Positions 9,185 through 17,929 of a DNA stretch of 64,000 nucleotides are shown here, in pieces. Position numbers and translations under genes: made by a program. The notes under the pieces are model-generated. The model saw only the letters and a list, made by a program, of their open reading frames with translations, had not been told where the DNA came from and searched no databases. The stretch lies in contig JBDXFZ010000126.1 in assembly GCA_039990395.1 (NCBI GenBank), positions 62,001 through 126,000 on the forward strand. Reading direction: 5' to 3'. This DNA comes from CALINF01 sp039990395. GTDB lineage: Bacteria > Pseudomonadota > Gammaproteobacteria > Pseudomonadales > Halieaceae. The stretch's first letter is position 1. Each line of letters opens with the position of its first letter.

Positions 9185-9542
9185 CGAGTCGGTCGATAAG
9201 CCGGGTTCTGTCGTGGACGATCATTCATCTGCGACAGGCGTCGCCGCCTGCCTGTAGCGACCTACCCGAATCCACTGCGGGCCGCAGCTCAAGGATTCCT
9301 ATTTGGTCTTGCTCCGAGTGGGGTTTACCATCGCCGTGCCTGTTGCCAGCCACGCGGTGCGCTCTTACCGCACCTTTTCACCCTTACCTTAGATCCGAGG
9401 ACCGTCGGCGGTACACTTTCTGTTGCACTTTCCGTAGGCTCGCGCCCCCCAGGCGTTACCTGGCACCCTGCCCTATGGAGCCCGGACTTTCCTCCCCGCA
9501 ACAATACAAGTACTGCCACGAAGCGATCGCCTGACCGACTCG
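9185..9542 (-). ncRNA. rnpB: RNase P RNA (bacterial class A)
   Basis: This is the catalytic RNA of ribonuclease P, which removes 5' leaders from tRNA precursors. Read on the minus strand it contains the invariant 5' segment GAGGAAAGTCCGGGCTCCAT followed by AGGGCAGGGTGCCAGGTAA and CGCCTGG, and the 3' segment AGAACCCGGCTTATCGACC. Boundaries come from the P1 helix: CGAGTCGGTC at the 5' end (9533-9542) pairs perfectly with GACCGACTCG at the 3' end (9185-9194), followed by five Ts. The roughly 358-base length is normal. Placement between rsmI and mraZ is the same as in Pseudomonas. Confidence 0.96.
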
Positions 9543-9548
9543 CGCGCA

Positions 9549-9577
9549 AGAGTACCTGTCACGTCGATGCAGAGCAA
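9549..9577 (-). promoter_or_regulatory. Promoter of rnpB
   Basis: On the minus strand TTGCTC (9572-9577) and TACTCT (9549-9554) are 17 bases apart, placing initiation close to the P1 helix start at 9542. The discriminator between -10 and start is entirely G/C-rich (TGCGCG), as in stable-RNA promoters under stringent control. Hexamers are imperfect, but spacing and position agree. Confidence 0.55.
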
Positions 9578-9640
9578 CCAATTGCCCACAACAAATGACA
9601 GGAAACTCGCAGGAGAGTGGAGGCGTCAAACCAGTAAATA

Positions 9641-10480
9641 TCAATCGACCGCCTTGTTCGCCAGCAAATAGTCATACAACTCTTTCTTGGGTATGCCACT
9701 GAACCTGGCAACGATAGCTGCCGCGCGTTTTGGTGGAGCCAGCGCAGCCACATCCATCAACAGTCCAGCAAGTGCCGTGTCCAGTTCAGCCTGCTCGGAT
9801 CGGCCTGGCGCGACCATGATGACAATCTCACCACGCTGTTGATTGGTGTCGTCGCGAACCGTCTCAACCAACTCCTCAAGCGTGCCATCCAGCAGAGTTT
9901 CAAAGGTCTTGGTGAGCTCACGGGCAACCACCGCGCGACGCTGTTCACCAAAACTCAATACCATCGCCTCCAGCGTTGCCAGTACCCGGTGCGGTGCTTC
10001 ATAAAACACTAGTGTGGAAGTGCAGTCGCATAAGGTATCAAGCTGGCTGCGCCGACTACCGGCCTTTGCCGACAGGAAACCCTCAAAGCTGAACCGATCT
10101 GTCGGCAAGCCGGACGCGCTCAAAGCCGCGATCGCCGCGCAAGCGCCGGGCACAGGCACAATCGGATATCCCGACTCACGAACAGACTTGACCAGACGAT
10201 AACCTGGGTCGGATATCAGCGGCGTACCTGCATCTGAAATGAGTGCCACCACGTCTCCGTCTTCAAGGTGCTGCTTAACCCGAGCAACGGAACGCTCGTC
10301 GCTGTGATCGTGATAAGCCATCAAGGGGGTGGAAATACCAAAATGATTGAGCAACCGGGCGCTGTGACGTGTATCCTCAGCGGCAATGAGACTGGCGTGC
10401 GCTAAAACATCGAGCGCGCGCTGGGTAATATCCCCTAGATTACCGATCGGTGTCGCAACCACATACAAAGCTGATTCCAC
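9641..10480 (-). CDS. rsmI: 16S rRNA (cytidine1402-2'-O)-methyltransferase RsmI
   Basis: RsmI is the SAM-dependent partner of RsmH in modifying C1402 of 16S rRNA. The 279-residue protein has the tetrapyrrole-methylase fold with YVVATPIGNLGDIT at the N-terminus, AEDTRHSARLLNHFGI, LISDAGTPLISDPGY and FEGFLSAKAGSR. The start is a GTG (10478-10480) with AAGGA seven bases upstream. It diverges from lpoA, so both promoters lie in the roughly 90 bases between them. Confidence 0.97.
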   Translation of the reverse strand: MESALYVVATPIGNLGDITQRALDVLAHASLIAAEDTRHSARLLNHFGISTPLMAYHDHSDERSVARVKQHLEDGDVVALISDAGTPLISDPGYRLVKSVRESGYPIVPVPGACAAIAALSASGLPTDRFSFEGFLSAKAGSRRSQLDTLCDCTSTLVFYEAPHRVLATLEAMVLSFGEQRRAVVARELTKTFETLLDGTLEELVETVRDDTNQQRGEIVIMVAPGRSEQAELDTALAGLLMDVAALAPPKRAAAIVARFSGIPKKELYDYLLANKAVD

Positions 10481-10502
10481 TGAGGTTCCTTTTCCTTATA
10501 AT
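10475..10502 (+). promoter_or_regulatory. Candidate promoter of lpoA
   Basis: A perfect -10 TATAAT (10497-10502) lies 65 bases before the lpoA start. The best -35 at correct distance is only TTCCAC (10475-10480, 16-base spacing), so the upstream half is weak and overlaps the rsmI start codon. Confidence 0.4.
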
Positions 10503-10567
10503 GAGCATCTCCAACCGCATAACTTGCCGCGGCCACTTCGCCTCCCAGAGGGAACGAAAAGCATAAC

Positions 10568-12469
10568 ATGTCGTATCGCCCCACCCTTACCCGACCGACC
10601 AGCAAAAGTCGACGGATTGCTCTTCACTGCATTGCCATCCCTGCGCTGATCGTCGGCTGTGCCGGCGCACCGACTCCGCAGACGAAACAGGCCGCTGAAG
10701 TGTCTATGCAACCGATCACACCGGTTGTCGATGCAGCTGCTTTGCGCTTACCACAAAGCGAACATTCAACCGTGTTTGCCGCAGCAGAGGCTGCTTTGAA
10801 CCGGCACGACTGGATGGAGGCGCAGTCGCAGCTTGATAAACTTAAGCAGGACGAGATCCCCGAACTTTCAGACTCGCAGGAAACCACCTTTCAGTACACA
10901 CCACCAACGCTCACACCAAATGATCTGGCCTTTCGCGATTATTTGCTGGCGAGAAGCCTATGGGAGCGCGGCCAAGGCGACGCTGCACTAGCAGCTCTGC
11001 GTGCGCTACCACGCTACGACATCAGCCCCGCCATTACGCACCTCGCACTAAGTCAGCAGCAAGAAATACTCGACTTGCAGGGGCAGTATCTGGCCAGCGC
11101 CGCGGTTGCCAGTAACATATTATCAAGCGTACCCGGCGATCAGAGCGCAGTGCTCAAGCGCGAGATATGGCGCAGCCTGCAGCGCCTGAACACCGCCCAG
11201 ATTCGCGCCGGCCTAGCGGCTGCGGAGAATCTGGAGTGGCGGGGTTGGTTGGAGCTCGCTCTAATAGCCGATCCTCAACAGCGTGGGACGAATTTAAACT
11301 CAATAGCGGCGCTACAGCGCTGGATGGATGAGAACCCAACACATCCTGCGGCGAACCCACTACCCGGTGGACTGGGTTTTTTCGTGCAACAACCGCAACC
11401 AGCAGCTGCAGGTGTCAACAAGGTGGCTCTTCTATTGCCCCTAAGCGGTAGGCTGGCACCAGCAGCCAAGGCCGTTCGCGATGGCTACCTGGCCAGCTAT
11501 TTTGCTGCAAAACAAGCTGGAGACGCGAACCTAGAAGTCTCCATCATTGACACTCTCCTGCATGAGAATGCGGCGCAGGCCTACCAGTCAGCGATTGGCG
11601 ATGGCGCTACTCTGGTGATTGGCCCCCTCGGCAAAGCTGCAGTCAGTGAGCTCGGTGCGCTTGTTCAGCGACCGGTCCCCGTGATTGCGCTTAATCGAGT
11701 TGATGAAAACCTGCCAAACAACCAAACGGCGCTGATTCAACTATCGCTGGCGCCAGAGGATGAAGCGGCCCGAATCGCCGAACTCGCCTTCGGCCAAGGC
11801 AACAGACGAGCGATGATCGTGCGACCCGCTGGTGCCTGGGGGAAAAAAGTGAACGACGCACTGCGGCAACGATGGCAGGAGCTGGGCGGTAAGATGGCGT
11901 CTACCGCATCCTACAGCAGTCAAGAAAGTTACTCCGGCAGTATTCAAACTGCACTCAATCTTAGCGATAGCGACGAGCGTGCGCGCCAGGTTCGCAGTAT
12001 GCTGGCTACCAACGTAGAGTTCACTCCACGACGACGCCATGATGTCGACGTGATATTCCTGCTCAGTCGCAATGGTGCCGAGGCACGTTCTATCAAGCCG
12101 CTGCTGTCCTATTACTATGCGGGCTCATTGCCTGTTTATGCCATGTCGAGCATCTATAGTGGTATTCCAGACCCACGCGACAAGGACCTCAATGGCATCA
12201 ATCTGGTCGATCTGCCCTGGCTATTAGGATCGAGTCCCCAACTGCGAGTGGCGATCGCCGCTGGTGGCACCGGCAGCGACAACTACACACGGCTTAACGC
12301 TCTGGGTGCTGACGCATTCCTGCTCCAGCAACGCTTTAGCCAGCTTCAAGCGGGGCCAGACGCCTTGATTCAGGGTAATACTGGCTTACTGTCCATGAAC
12401 CCATTGCTACAGATAGAGCGCGAGACAGCTGCGGCCACATTTGCCGGAGGAAAACTCGAACCTCGCTAG
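10568..12469 (+). CDS. lpoA: Penicillin-binding protein activator LpoA (lipoprotein)
   Basis: LpoA is an outer-membrane lipoprotein that reaches through the periplasm to activate PBP1A. Of 633 residues, a basic N-terminus and hydrophobic stretch end in the lipobox LIVGC (Cys near residue 31). An N-terminal TPR-like helical domain with many short helices follows, then a C-terminal periplasmic-binding-protein-like domain starting near VALLLPLSGRLAPAAKAVRDG (about residue 288). Position after rsmI and before yraN matches the conserved rsmI-lpoA-yraN-diaA-dolP order. Length is normal. Confidence 0.93.
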   Translation: MSYRPTLTRPTSKSRRIALHCIAIPALIVGCAGAPTPQTKQAAEVSMQPITPVVDAAALRLPQSEHSTVFAAAEAALNRHDWMEAQSQLDKLKQDEIPELSDSQETTFQYTPPTLTPNDLAFRDYLLARSLWERGQGDAALAALRALPRYDISPAITHLALSQQQEILDLQGQYLASAAVASNILSSVPGDQSAVLKREIWRSLQRLNTAQIRAGLAAAENLEWRGWLELALIADPQQRGTNLNSIAALQRWMDENPTHPAANPLPGGLGFFVQQPQPAAAGVNKVALLLPLSGRLAPAAKAVRDGYLASYFAAKQAGDANLEVSIIDTLLHENAAQAYQSAIGDGATLVIGPLGKAAVSELGALVQRPVPVIALNRVDENLPNNQTALIQLSLAPEDEAARIAELAFGQGNRRAMIVRPAGAWGKKVNDALRQRWQELGGKMASTASYSSQESYSGSIQTALNLSDSDERARQVRSMLATNVEFTPRRRHDVDVIFLLSRNGAEARSIKPLLSYYYAGSLPVYAMSSIYSGIPDPRDKDLNGINLVDLPWLLGSSPQLRVAIAAGGTGSDNYTRLNALGADAFLLQQRFSQLQAGPDALIQGNTGLLSMNPLLQIERETAAATFAGGKLEPR

Positions 12470-12503
12470 CTACACTCCCTTGCTTCACACGGGAGAACGC
12501 AGC

Positions 12504-12866
12504 ATGAAAACACGGGGAGACTGGTTTGAACAACGCGCTGCTGACTGGCTCATGAGCGAGGGCTGGACAATAGTTGCACGCAATTACCAAACCCGCTTGG
12601 GCGAAATCGATATCATCGCTCTGGAACAGAATACGCTTGTCTTTATCGAGGTACGCGCCAGGAAGAACCCGCAGTTCGCGAGCGCCAGCGGCTCAGTTGA
12701 CTGGCGCAAACAACGCAAAGTCAGCCGCAGTGCCCAGCTGTTTCTCAAACAGCAGCCTAAATGGTCTAACTGGGCCTGCCGATTTGACGTGATCGCATTT
12801 GAGCCGACACAATCATCGGCACGCGAGATGGAGCTTCGCTGGATTCGCAGCGCCTTTACCACTTGA
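12504..12866 (+). CDS. yraN: UPF0102 family protein YraN (predicted endonuclease-like fold)
   Basis: This is a 120-residue protein of the YraN/UPF0102 family, which has a restriction-endonuclease-like fold. The visible catalytic-type motif is GEIDIIALEQNTLVFIEVRA, giving the E/D...ExK-like pattern, with YQTRLGEIDII preceding it. Its biological role is not firmly known. I chose the ATG at 12504 because it yields the family N-terminus (KTRGDWFEQRAADWL) and has GGGAG upstream; an earlier in-frame ATG at 12441 would overlap lpoA by 29 bases and add an unrelated leader. Confidence 0.93.
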   Translation: MKTRGDWFEQRAADWLMSEGWTIVARNYQTRLGEIDIIALEQNTLVFIEVRARKNPQFASASGSVDWRKQRKVSRSAQLFLKQQPKWSNWACRFDVIAFEPTQSSAREMELRWIRSAFTT

Positions 12867-12899
12867 CCACGCACTAGACACAGGGAGCCCTACCAGCGA

Positions 12900-13469
12900 A
12901 TGGACTACTACCAACTTATCGCTAGCAGCTTTCAAGATACGATAGAAACGGTAGCATCTGCCGTGGACACACTGGCACTGCCGATTGAACAATCGAGTAC
13001 AGTGATGACTGAAGCGCTGCTGGCGGGCGGCAAGATTGTCACGGTTGGGCTAGATGGCGATGCCGCATTCGCAACGTTACTTGCCGACATTTTGTTGTGC
13101 AACGCGGAGTATGAAAGACCCGCCCTACCCGCATTAGCAATGCCGGCTAACAGTACCCCCGACGCTACCGCCCGACAACTGCGGGCCCTGGTTCAACCGA
13201 CGGATGTCGTGGTGATATTCGCCACCTCCGCGGATGACCTGATCAACGCCAATACTCTTATTGCAGCGGCTGCCGACGGGAACGCTCGCGCCGTGTTGGT
13301 GTCGAACTGCTCGGAGATAGAGAAACCTGATAGCGCCGACACTGTCGTCATTTCACTCGGCGAACTGAAGCGCGCTCGGGCCATTGAACTAGCAACCATG
13401 GTGACCTGCGCACTTGGGACGCTGATCGAGAACAACCTGTTTGGCAACTTTAGCGAGATCAATGAATGA
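12900..13469 (+). CDS. DiaA/GmhA-like SIS-domain protein with altered ligand site
   Basis: This 189-residue protein occupies the position of diaA, a SIS-fold protein that binds DnaA and promotes timely replication initiation in E. coli. The fold-level pattern is kept: N-terminal helix, GGKIVTVGLDGDAAFATLLAD, the segment YERPALPALAM that resembles the DiaA FETERPSLPAIAL, and a C-terminal helix ending DLIDNTLF-like (TLIENNLFGNF). The sugar-phosphate site residues (GNGxSAAxAQH and STRGNS in DiaA) are replaced by VGLDGDAAFAT and ATSADDL, so a sugar-isomerase function is unlikely. The stop overlaps dolP by four bases. Confidence 0.8.
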   Translation: MDYYQLIASSFQDTIETVASAVDTLALPIEQSSTVMTEALLAGGKIVTVGLDGDAAFATLLADILLCNAEYERPALPALAMPANSTPDATARQLRALVQPTDVVVIFATSADDLINANTLIAAAADGNARAVLVSNCSEIEKPDSADTVVISLGELKRARAIELATMVTCALGTLIENNLFGNFSEINE

Positions 13470-14044
13470 GACACCTGGCACCTACCTTATGCATAACTAT
13501 TACACTGCTGCTTTCCGGCTGCGGCAGTTTGCTTGCCACCTTCCAGTCCAATGAGATCAAAGACGATCCAGGCGAGCGGACTATGTCGCAGCAACTCGCA
13601 GATGAAGGTATAGAAACCAAGGCTGTCGTAAATATTCATGCCGCCAATGAAGCATTTGATAACGCACACCTGGTCGTGGTGAGCTTTAATGGCTATGTGC
13701 TGCTCGCGGGACAAGTTGCCAGTGAGCAACTTAAGGCGCAGGCAACTGAAGTTGTGCGCGGGGTCCGGGACGTAAGACGCATATATAACGAGCTGGAGGT
13801 GGCCTCACCGAGCTCAGGCATGACACGAACAAGCGACACATGGATCACCACCAAAGTGAAATCCTGGTTACTGGGCGACACCAGCACTGAAGGACTGCGG
13901 GTGAAAGTAGTCACCGAAAACGGAGTGGTCTATCTGATGGGCATGGTCACGGCTGAAGAAGCTAATCGTATTGCTGACGCAGCAGCGGATATTGGTGGTG
14001 TTCAGCGTGTAGTGCGTTTGTTTGAACTGGTCGAAACCGGCTGA
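13466..14044 (+). CDS. dolP: Outer-membrane lipoprotein DolP (YraP), two BON domains
   Basis: DolP is a BON-domain lipoprotein of the outer membrane involved in envelope integrity. The 192-residue protein has a signal peptide ending in the lipobox LLSGC (Cys near residue 19), a first BON domain around residues 50-115 (VVVSFNGYVLLAGQV) and a second around 118-190 (TKVKSWLLGDTSTEGLRVKVV, then NGVVYLMGMVTAEEA). It overlaps the upstream diaA-like gene (ATGA) and ends convergent to sspB. Size and domain pair are normal for the family. Confidence 0.93.
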   Translation: MRHLAPTLCITITLLLSGCGSLLATFQSNEIKDDPGERTMSQQLADEGIETKAVVNIHAANEAFDNAHLVVVSFNGYVLLAGQVASEQLKAQATEVVRGVRDVRRIYNELEVASPSSGMTRTSDTWITTKVKSWLLGDTSTEGLRVKVVTENGVVYLMGMVTAEEANRIADAAADIGGVQRVVRLFELVETG

Positions 14045-14081
14045 GCAACCAACCAGCGATGACACAGTTCAGCGCGCGATA

Positions 14082-14477
14082 TTACTTGACGATTTTGAGT
14101 GAGGGACGACTCTCTGCCTTGCCGGGTCCCGGGGTGGGGTCTTCAGGCGGCGGAGTATCGTCGGCATCGTCTTCAGGCTCGAACACCATGCCCTGACCAT
14201 TCTCTCTGGCATAAATGCCGACAACTGCACTCATCGGCACAAAAATGTCAGTAGCCACGCCACCGAATCTACCGTTGAAGCTGACGGAGTCATTTGAAAT
14301 AAGCAGTTCGATAACCGCGCTCGGCGAAATATTCAGTACGATCTGCCCGTCCTTCACGAATTGCTGGGGGACATCTACGGAATCCACGGTTGCGTCTACC
14401 AGCAGGTAAGGCGTGCAATCGTTATCTGCGATCCACTCGTACAGCGCTCGCATTATGTAGGGACGACTGGGAGTCAT
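14082..14477 (-). CDS. sspB: ClpXP protease specificity-enhancing factor SspB
   Basis: SspB is the adaptor that delivers ssrA-tagged proteins to ClpXP. I start at the ATG 14475-14477, giving MTPSRPYIMRALYEWIADND, the conserved N-terminus; 131 residues. The dimer core includes TPYLLVDATVDSVDVPQQFVK and ISPSAVIELLISNDSVSFNGRF. The C-terminal tail is acidic and Pro-rich and ends in RPSLKIVK, matching the ClpX-binding tail (LRVVK-type) known in SspB. It follows sspA by 26 bases, the usual pair. Confidence 0.95.
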   Translation of the reverse strand: MTPSRPYIMRALYEWIADNDCTPYLLVDATVDSVDVPQQFVKDGQIVLNISPSAVIELLISNDSVSFNGRFGGVATDIFVPMSAVVGIYARENGQGMVFEPEDDADDTPPPEDPTPGPGKAESRPSLKIVK

Positions 14478-14503
14478 GCCACGCCAGACCCGGAGGGCTG
14501 CGC

Positions 14504-15136
14504 CTAAAGGCGCATCTCCCGCTCCTGCTCTGTAAGGCTTTCCTGGAATGACTCGCGGTTGAACAGCGCGTCCATATAGGCAAGCAACGGCTTGCTTTGC
14601 TTGCTCGAGCGAATATCGACTCCCAGAGAGGGTAAGCGCCACAAAATAGGTGCAATGCAGCAATCTACCAGCGTGAATTCTTCGCTCATGAAAAAGGGCT
14701 TTTCAACGAAGATCGGCGCTATCCCCATGATCCCCTCGCGAAGTTCCTTTACACTCTTGCTCACCACGTTGTCGCTGCGGGAATGCAAAATGGAATCCAC
14801 CAATGTGCACCAGTCTTTCTCTATGCGGTGTATATACAAACGGCTTTCAGCACGTGCAACGGGATAGACAGGCAACAACGGCGGGTGCGGGAAGCGCTCG
14901 TCGAGGTATTCCATCATGACCTTTGACTCGTAAAGTACGAGGTCACGGTCCACGAGAGTCGGCAAGCTGTTGTAGGGATTCAAATCAGCAAGCTCAGCTG
15001 GCGGATGCGCCCCGTCAGATTCTATCAGGTCTACCGTTACGCCTTTTTCAGCCAGAACAATCCGTACTCTATGGCTGTAATGACTGGTGTTATCAGAAAA
15101 AAAGGTCATGGAAGACCGTTTTGCGACTACGCCCAT
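14504..15136 (-). CDS. sspA: Stringent starvation protein A (SspA), GST-like RNA polymerase-associated factor
   Basis: SspA binds RNA polymerase and alters transcription under starvation and acid stress. The 210-residue protein has an N-terminal thioredoxin-like GST domain ([23 protein letters not shown], lacking catalytic Cys) and an all-helical C-terminal domain containing the surface [14 protein letters not shown] segment typical of SspA. The translation begins [10 protein letters not shown]; Met 10 is a possible alternative start. It heads the sspAB pair, downstream of the bc1 operon terminator. Confidence 0.95.
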   Translation of the reverse strand: MGVVAKRSSMTFFSDNTSHYSHRVRIVLAEKGVTVDLIESDGAHPPAELADLNPYNSLPTLVDRDLVLYESKVMMEYLDERFPHPPLLPVYPVARAESRLYIHRIEKDWCTLVDSILHSRSDNVVSKSVKELREGIMGIAPIFVEKPFFMSEEFTLVDCCIAPILWRLPSLGVDIRSSKQSKPLLAYMDALFNRESFQESLTEQEREMRL

Positions 15137-15166
15137 CAGGGGCTCCTCAACTTAACTCTTGGATGT

Positions 15167-15197
15167 AAAAGATGCCGGCGAAGATTCCTTCGCCAGC
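15167..15197 (-). terminator. Rho-independent terminator after the bc1 operon
   Basis: On the minus strand GCTGGCGAAG, loop GAAT, CTTCGCCGGC form a 10-bp stem with one U-G pair (15174-15197), followed by ATCTTTTAC. It lies 20 bases after the cytochrome stop and 30 before sspA, separating the two transcription units. Confidence 0.8.
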
Positions 15198-15217
15198 ACG
15201 CTTTCGATCTTGTTCGA

Positions 15218-17257
15218 TCAGTGTACGTCTTTCCAGTATTCGCGATTCAACAGCCACGCTAATACGAAAAACAGAGAGATAAACAATAACACATAGATGC
15301 CAATACGTTGGCGATCCTGCTTGTAGGGCTCTGCGGTATAAGCCAGGAAATTCACCAGGTCATACATCGCTGTGTCAAACTCTTCGGGCGAGAGCAGCCC
15401 CTCTTCCGCTAGCGTGAACTGCCCGCAGGGGTCTTCCAGAATATCTTCACCCGTTAATGGGTCGCGCTTAACACCACCGTTAGCTGCCTTAACCGGCCCC
15501 ATCGCGCACTCTTGCATACCCTGCAACTCCAGCAGGACGTGAGGCATGCCTACATCCTTGAAAACTTTGTTGTTCACACCATAAGGGCGTGATGAGTCTA
15601 CATAAAACGTACGCAAGTAAGTGTAAAGCCACTCAGGTTGGCGAGCTCGCGAGACCAGAGTGAGGTCGGGAGGAGTAGCACCAAACCATTTCTTGGCATT
15701 GTCCACATCCATAGCATTGGTCATCAATGCACCGATTTTTTCCTCGGGATCAAACATCAGATTAGCCTGAAACAGATCTTCAGGAATACCCAGATCCTGA
15801 GCCACCCGGTTGTAGCGGGAATATTGCAACGAGTGACATCCCATACAGTAATTCATGTACACGGCAGCACCGCTTTGCAACGATGCTTTGTTGGCTGGAT
15901 CCACAGAGATCTCATCACACGGCATAGAGCCACAATTGTAGGCCGACTCAGCGCCCACAGCCTTTAGAGGCAAGATCGTCAGAGCCAGAATCACCGCTAA
16001 CACGGCCAAACTACCCATAATACCAATGCCGCCGTCCATCGTGACACGCTCGGGCACCGGCTTTGTCTTATCAATGCTCGACCAGATCGGCATCAGCAGG
16101 AAAAAGCCGAAGTAGAAGATAGAGCAAACCTGCGCGAGGAACGTGCGCTCTGGTGTTGGCGCTTTTACGCCCAACACACCAAGAATCAAGAACGAGGCTA
16201 CGAACAACACCAACATGACCTTGTTCAGATTGCCGCGATAGCGCCAGCTCTTAACCGGATTACGATCAAGCCAGGGAAGCGCGAATGGAATCGCCACCGA
16301 CGCTGCGAAAGCGATGAAACCCCAGAACTTATCGGGGACCGCACGCAATACAGAGTAAAACGGCGTGAAGTACCAAACTGGTGCAATATGCTCTGGTGTT
16401 TTGAGCGCGTTGGCCTCTTCGAAGTTGGCATACTCTAGGAAAAATCCACCCATTTCCGGCATAAAGAAGATCACGGCGCAGAAGATGAACAGGAATACGC
16501 CGATGCCTTGCAAGTCATGCACCGAGTAATAGGGGTGGAAGGCTATGCCATCGAGGGGCACACCATCGGGGCCCTTGTTTTTCTTAATATCCACACCGTC
16601 AGGGTTATTAGAGCCCACTTCGTGCAGAGCCAGAAGGTGCAGGACAACCAACGCCAAAAGAACGATCGGAAGCGCCACCACATGCAATGCGAAGAAGCGG
16701 TTTAGTGTGATGCCAGAGATCAGGTAGTCCCCACGAATCCAGGTCACAATGTCTTCACCGACGACAGGTATCGCCCCAAACAGCGATATGATCACCTGCG
16801 CACCCCAGTAGGACATCTGCCCCCAGGGCAACACATAGCCAACAAACGCCTCTGCCATCAGCACCACAAAGATCAACATGCCGAAGATCCATATGAGCTC
16901 GCGTGGCTTTTTGTAAGAGCCATAAATCATGGCGCGGAACATGTGCAGGTATACCACTACAAAAAACGCAGATGCCCCAGTTGAATGCATGTATCGCAGC
17001 AGCCAACCGTAATCGACATCACGCATGATGTATTCAACCGACGCGAACGCCTCCTCGGCGCTGGGGGTGTAGTTCATGGTCAACCAGATGCCTGTGAGCA
17101 ACTGATTCACCAGCACCAACAGCGAGAACACCCCAAAGAAATACCACAGGTTGAAGTTTTTGGGCGCGTAATACTTGCCCATGTGAGTGTCCCATGCTCG
17201 GACAATCGGGAGCCGGGCATCTACCCAGTCGCGCAAACCAATCAACGCATTATTCAT
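15218..17257 (-). CDS. petBC: Fused cytochrome b / cytochrome c1 of the ubiquinol-cytochrome c reductase (bc1) complex
   Basis: One 679-codon frame encodes two bc1 subunits. Residues 1 to about 406 are cytochrome b: eight or so membrane helices, haem ligand pairs H91/H192 and H105/H206, and the Qo-site segment PVWYFTPFY near 293. It ends with KPVPERVT, where separate cytochrome b proteins normally stop. Reading continues into M407, a hydrophobic signal-like segment (to about 435), then cytochrome c1 with the haem c site C471-M-G-C-H475 and a C-terminal membrane anchor. There is no stop or frameshift between the halves. A single polypeptide cut by signal peptidase, as in Bradyrhizobium fbcH, is the likely reading; internal initiation at M407 (ATG 16037-16039) lacks a good ribosome site. 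The ATG overlaps the petA stop (TGATG). Confidence 0.95.
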   Translation of the reverse strand: MNNALIGLRDWVDARLPIVRAWDTHMGKYYAPKNFNLWYFFGVFSLLVLVNQLLTGIWLTMNYTPSAEEAFASVEYIMRDVDYGWLLRYMHSTGASAFFVVVYLHMFRAMIYGSYKKPRELIWIFGMLIFVVLMAEAFVGYVLPWGQMSYWGAQVIISLFGAIPVVGEDIVTWIRGDYLISGITLNRFFALHVVALPIVLLALVVLHLLALHEVGSNNPDGVDIKKNKGPDGVPLDGIAFHPYYSVHDLQGIGVFLFIFCAVIFFMPEMGGFFLEYANFEEANALKTPEHIAPVWYFTPFYSVLRAVPDKFWGFIAFAASVAIPFALPWLDRNPVKSWRYRGNLNKVMLVLFVASFLILGVLGVKAPTPERTFLAQVCSIFYFGFFLLMPIWSSIDKTKPVPERVTMDGGIGIMGSLAVLAVILALTILPLKAVGAESAYNCGSMPCDEISVDPANKASLQSGAAVYMNYCMGCHSLQYSRYNRVAQDLGIPEDLFQANLMFDPEEKIGALMTNAMDVDNAKKWFGATPPDLTLVSRARQPEWLYTYLRTFYVDSSRPYGVNNKVFKDVGMPHVLLELQGMQECAMGPVKAANGGVKRDPLTGEDILEDPCGQFTLAEEGLLSPEEFDTAMYDLVNFLAYTAEPYKQDRQRIGIYVLLFISLFFVLAWLLNREYWKDVH

Positions 17258-17853
17258 CAGGCTGCCTCCGAGTCCACGCCAATAACCAGAACATTGTCAC
17301 CCTCGAAGGAATACGGGGGAACCACCAGGTTGGCCGAAGCAGGCACACCTGAGTACACACGTCCAGACAGATCAAACTTGGAACCGTGACACGGGCAGAA
17401 GAAACCGCCTTTCCACGCATCGCCGCCAAGATCTGCAGCACCCACTTCAGGTCGGAATTTAGGTGCACAGCCCAAATGCGTGCACAAGCCCTCAATCACC
17501 AACAACTCGGGGCGAAGAGCGCGATCGACCCCTTGGATATAGTCGGGCTGGACAGAGACCAGTGACTCAGGATCTTTAAGTTCGTCGTTCAATCCAGGAA
17601 GTGCCGCCAGTTGCGCCTCGGTACGGTTCACCACATATACGGGCTTACCGCGCCATTCGACGACGACCATCTGCCCGGGCTCTAACTTGCCGATGTCTGC
17701 CTTAACCGGAGCGCCCGCTGCTTTGGCCTTCGCAGATGGATTCCACGACCCTACGAAGGGAACTGCGATTCCAACCACGCCAGCAACGCTGACTGCGCTG
17801 GTAGCTGCCGTCAGAAACCGTCTTCTGCCGGAGTTTACGCTGTCGCTACTCAT
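17257..17853 (-). CDS. petA: Rieske iron-sulfur subunit of the bc1 complex
   Basis: This subunit carries the 2Fe-2S cluster that takes electrons from quinol at the Qo site. I start at the ATG 17851-17853, which has AGGAGA upstream and yields 198 residues beginning MSSDSVNSGRRRFLTAAT, a twin-arginine signal that doubles as the membrane anchor. The cluster-binding boxes are CTHLGC and CPCHGS. A longer in-frame start at 17919 would add 22 residues with no family resemblance and would overlap the promoter. First gene of the bc1 operon. Confidence 0.96.
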   Translation of the reverse strand: MSSDSVNSGRRRFLTAATSAVSVAGVVGIAVPFVGSWNPSAKAKAAGAPVKADIGKLEPGQMVVVEWRGKPVYVVNRTEAQLAALPGLNDELKDPESLVSVQPDYIQGVDRALRPELLVIEGLCTHLGCAPKFRPEVGAADLGGDAWKGGFFCPCHGSKFDLSGRVYSGVPASANLVVPPYSFEGDNVLVIGVDSEAA

Positions 17854-17929
17854 GTAAAGTTCTCCTGATACACCGCTCGTTGCGAGCCGGGAATTGGCCA
17901 TTCCAGCCGGACACTTCAAATCGGCGCAA

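Noticed and set aside
16037..16039. Internal ATG as a separate start for cytochrome c1
   Set aside because: It lies at the right place for a c1 signal peptide, but there is no stop ending cytochrome b and no good Shine-Dalgarno before it, so I keep one fused frame and note the alternative.
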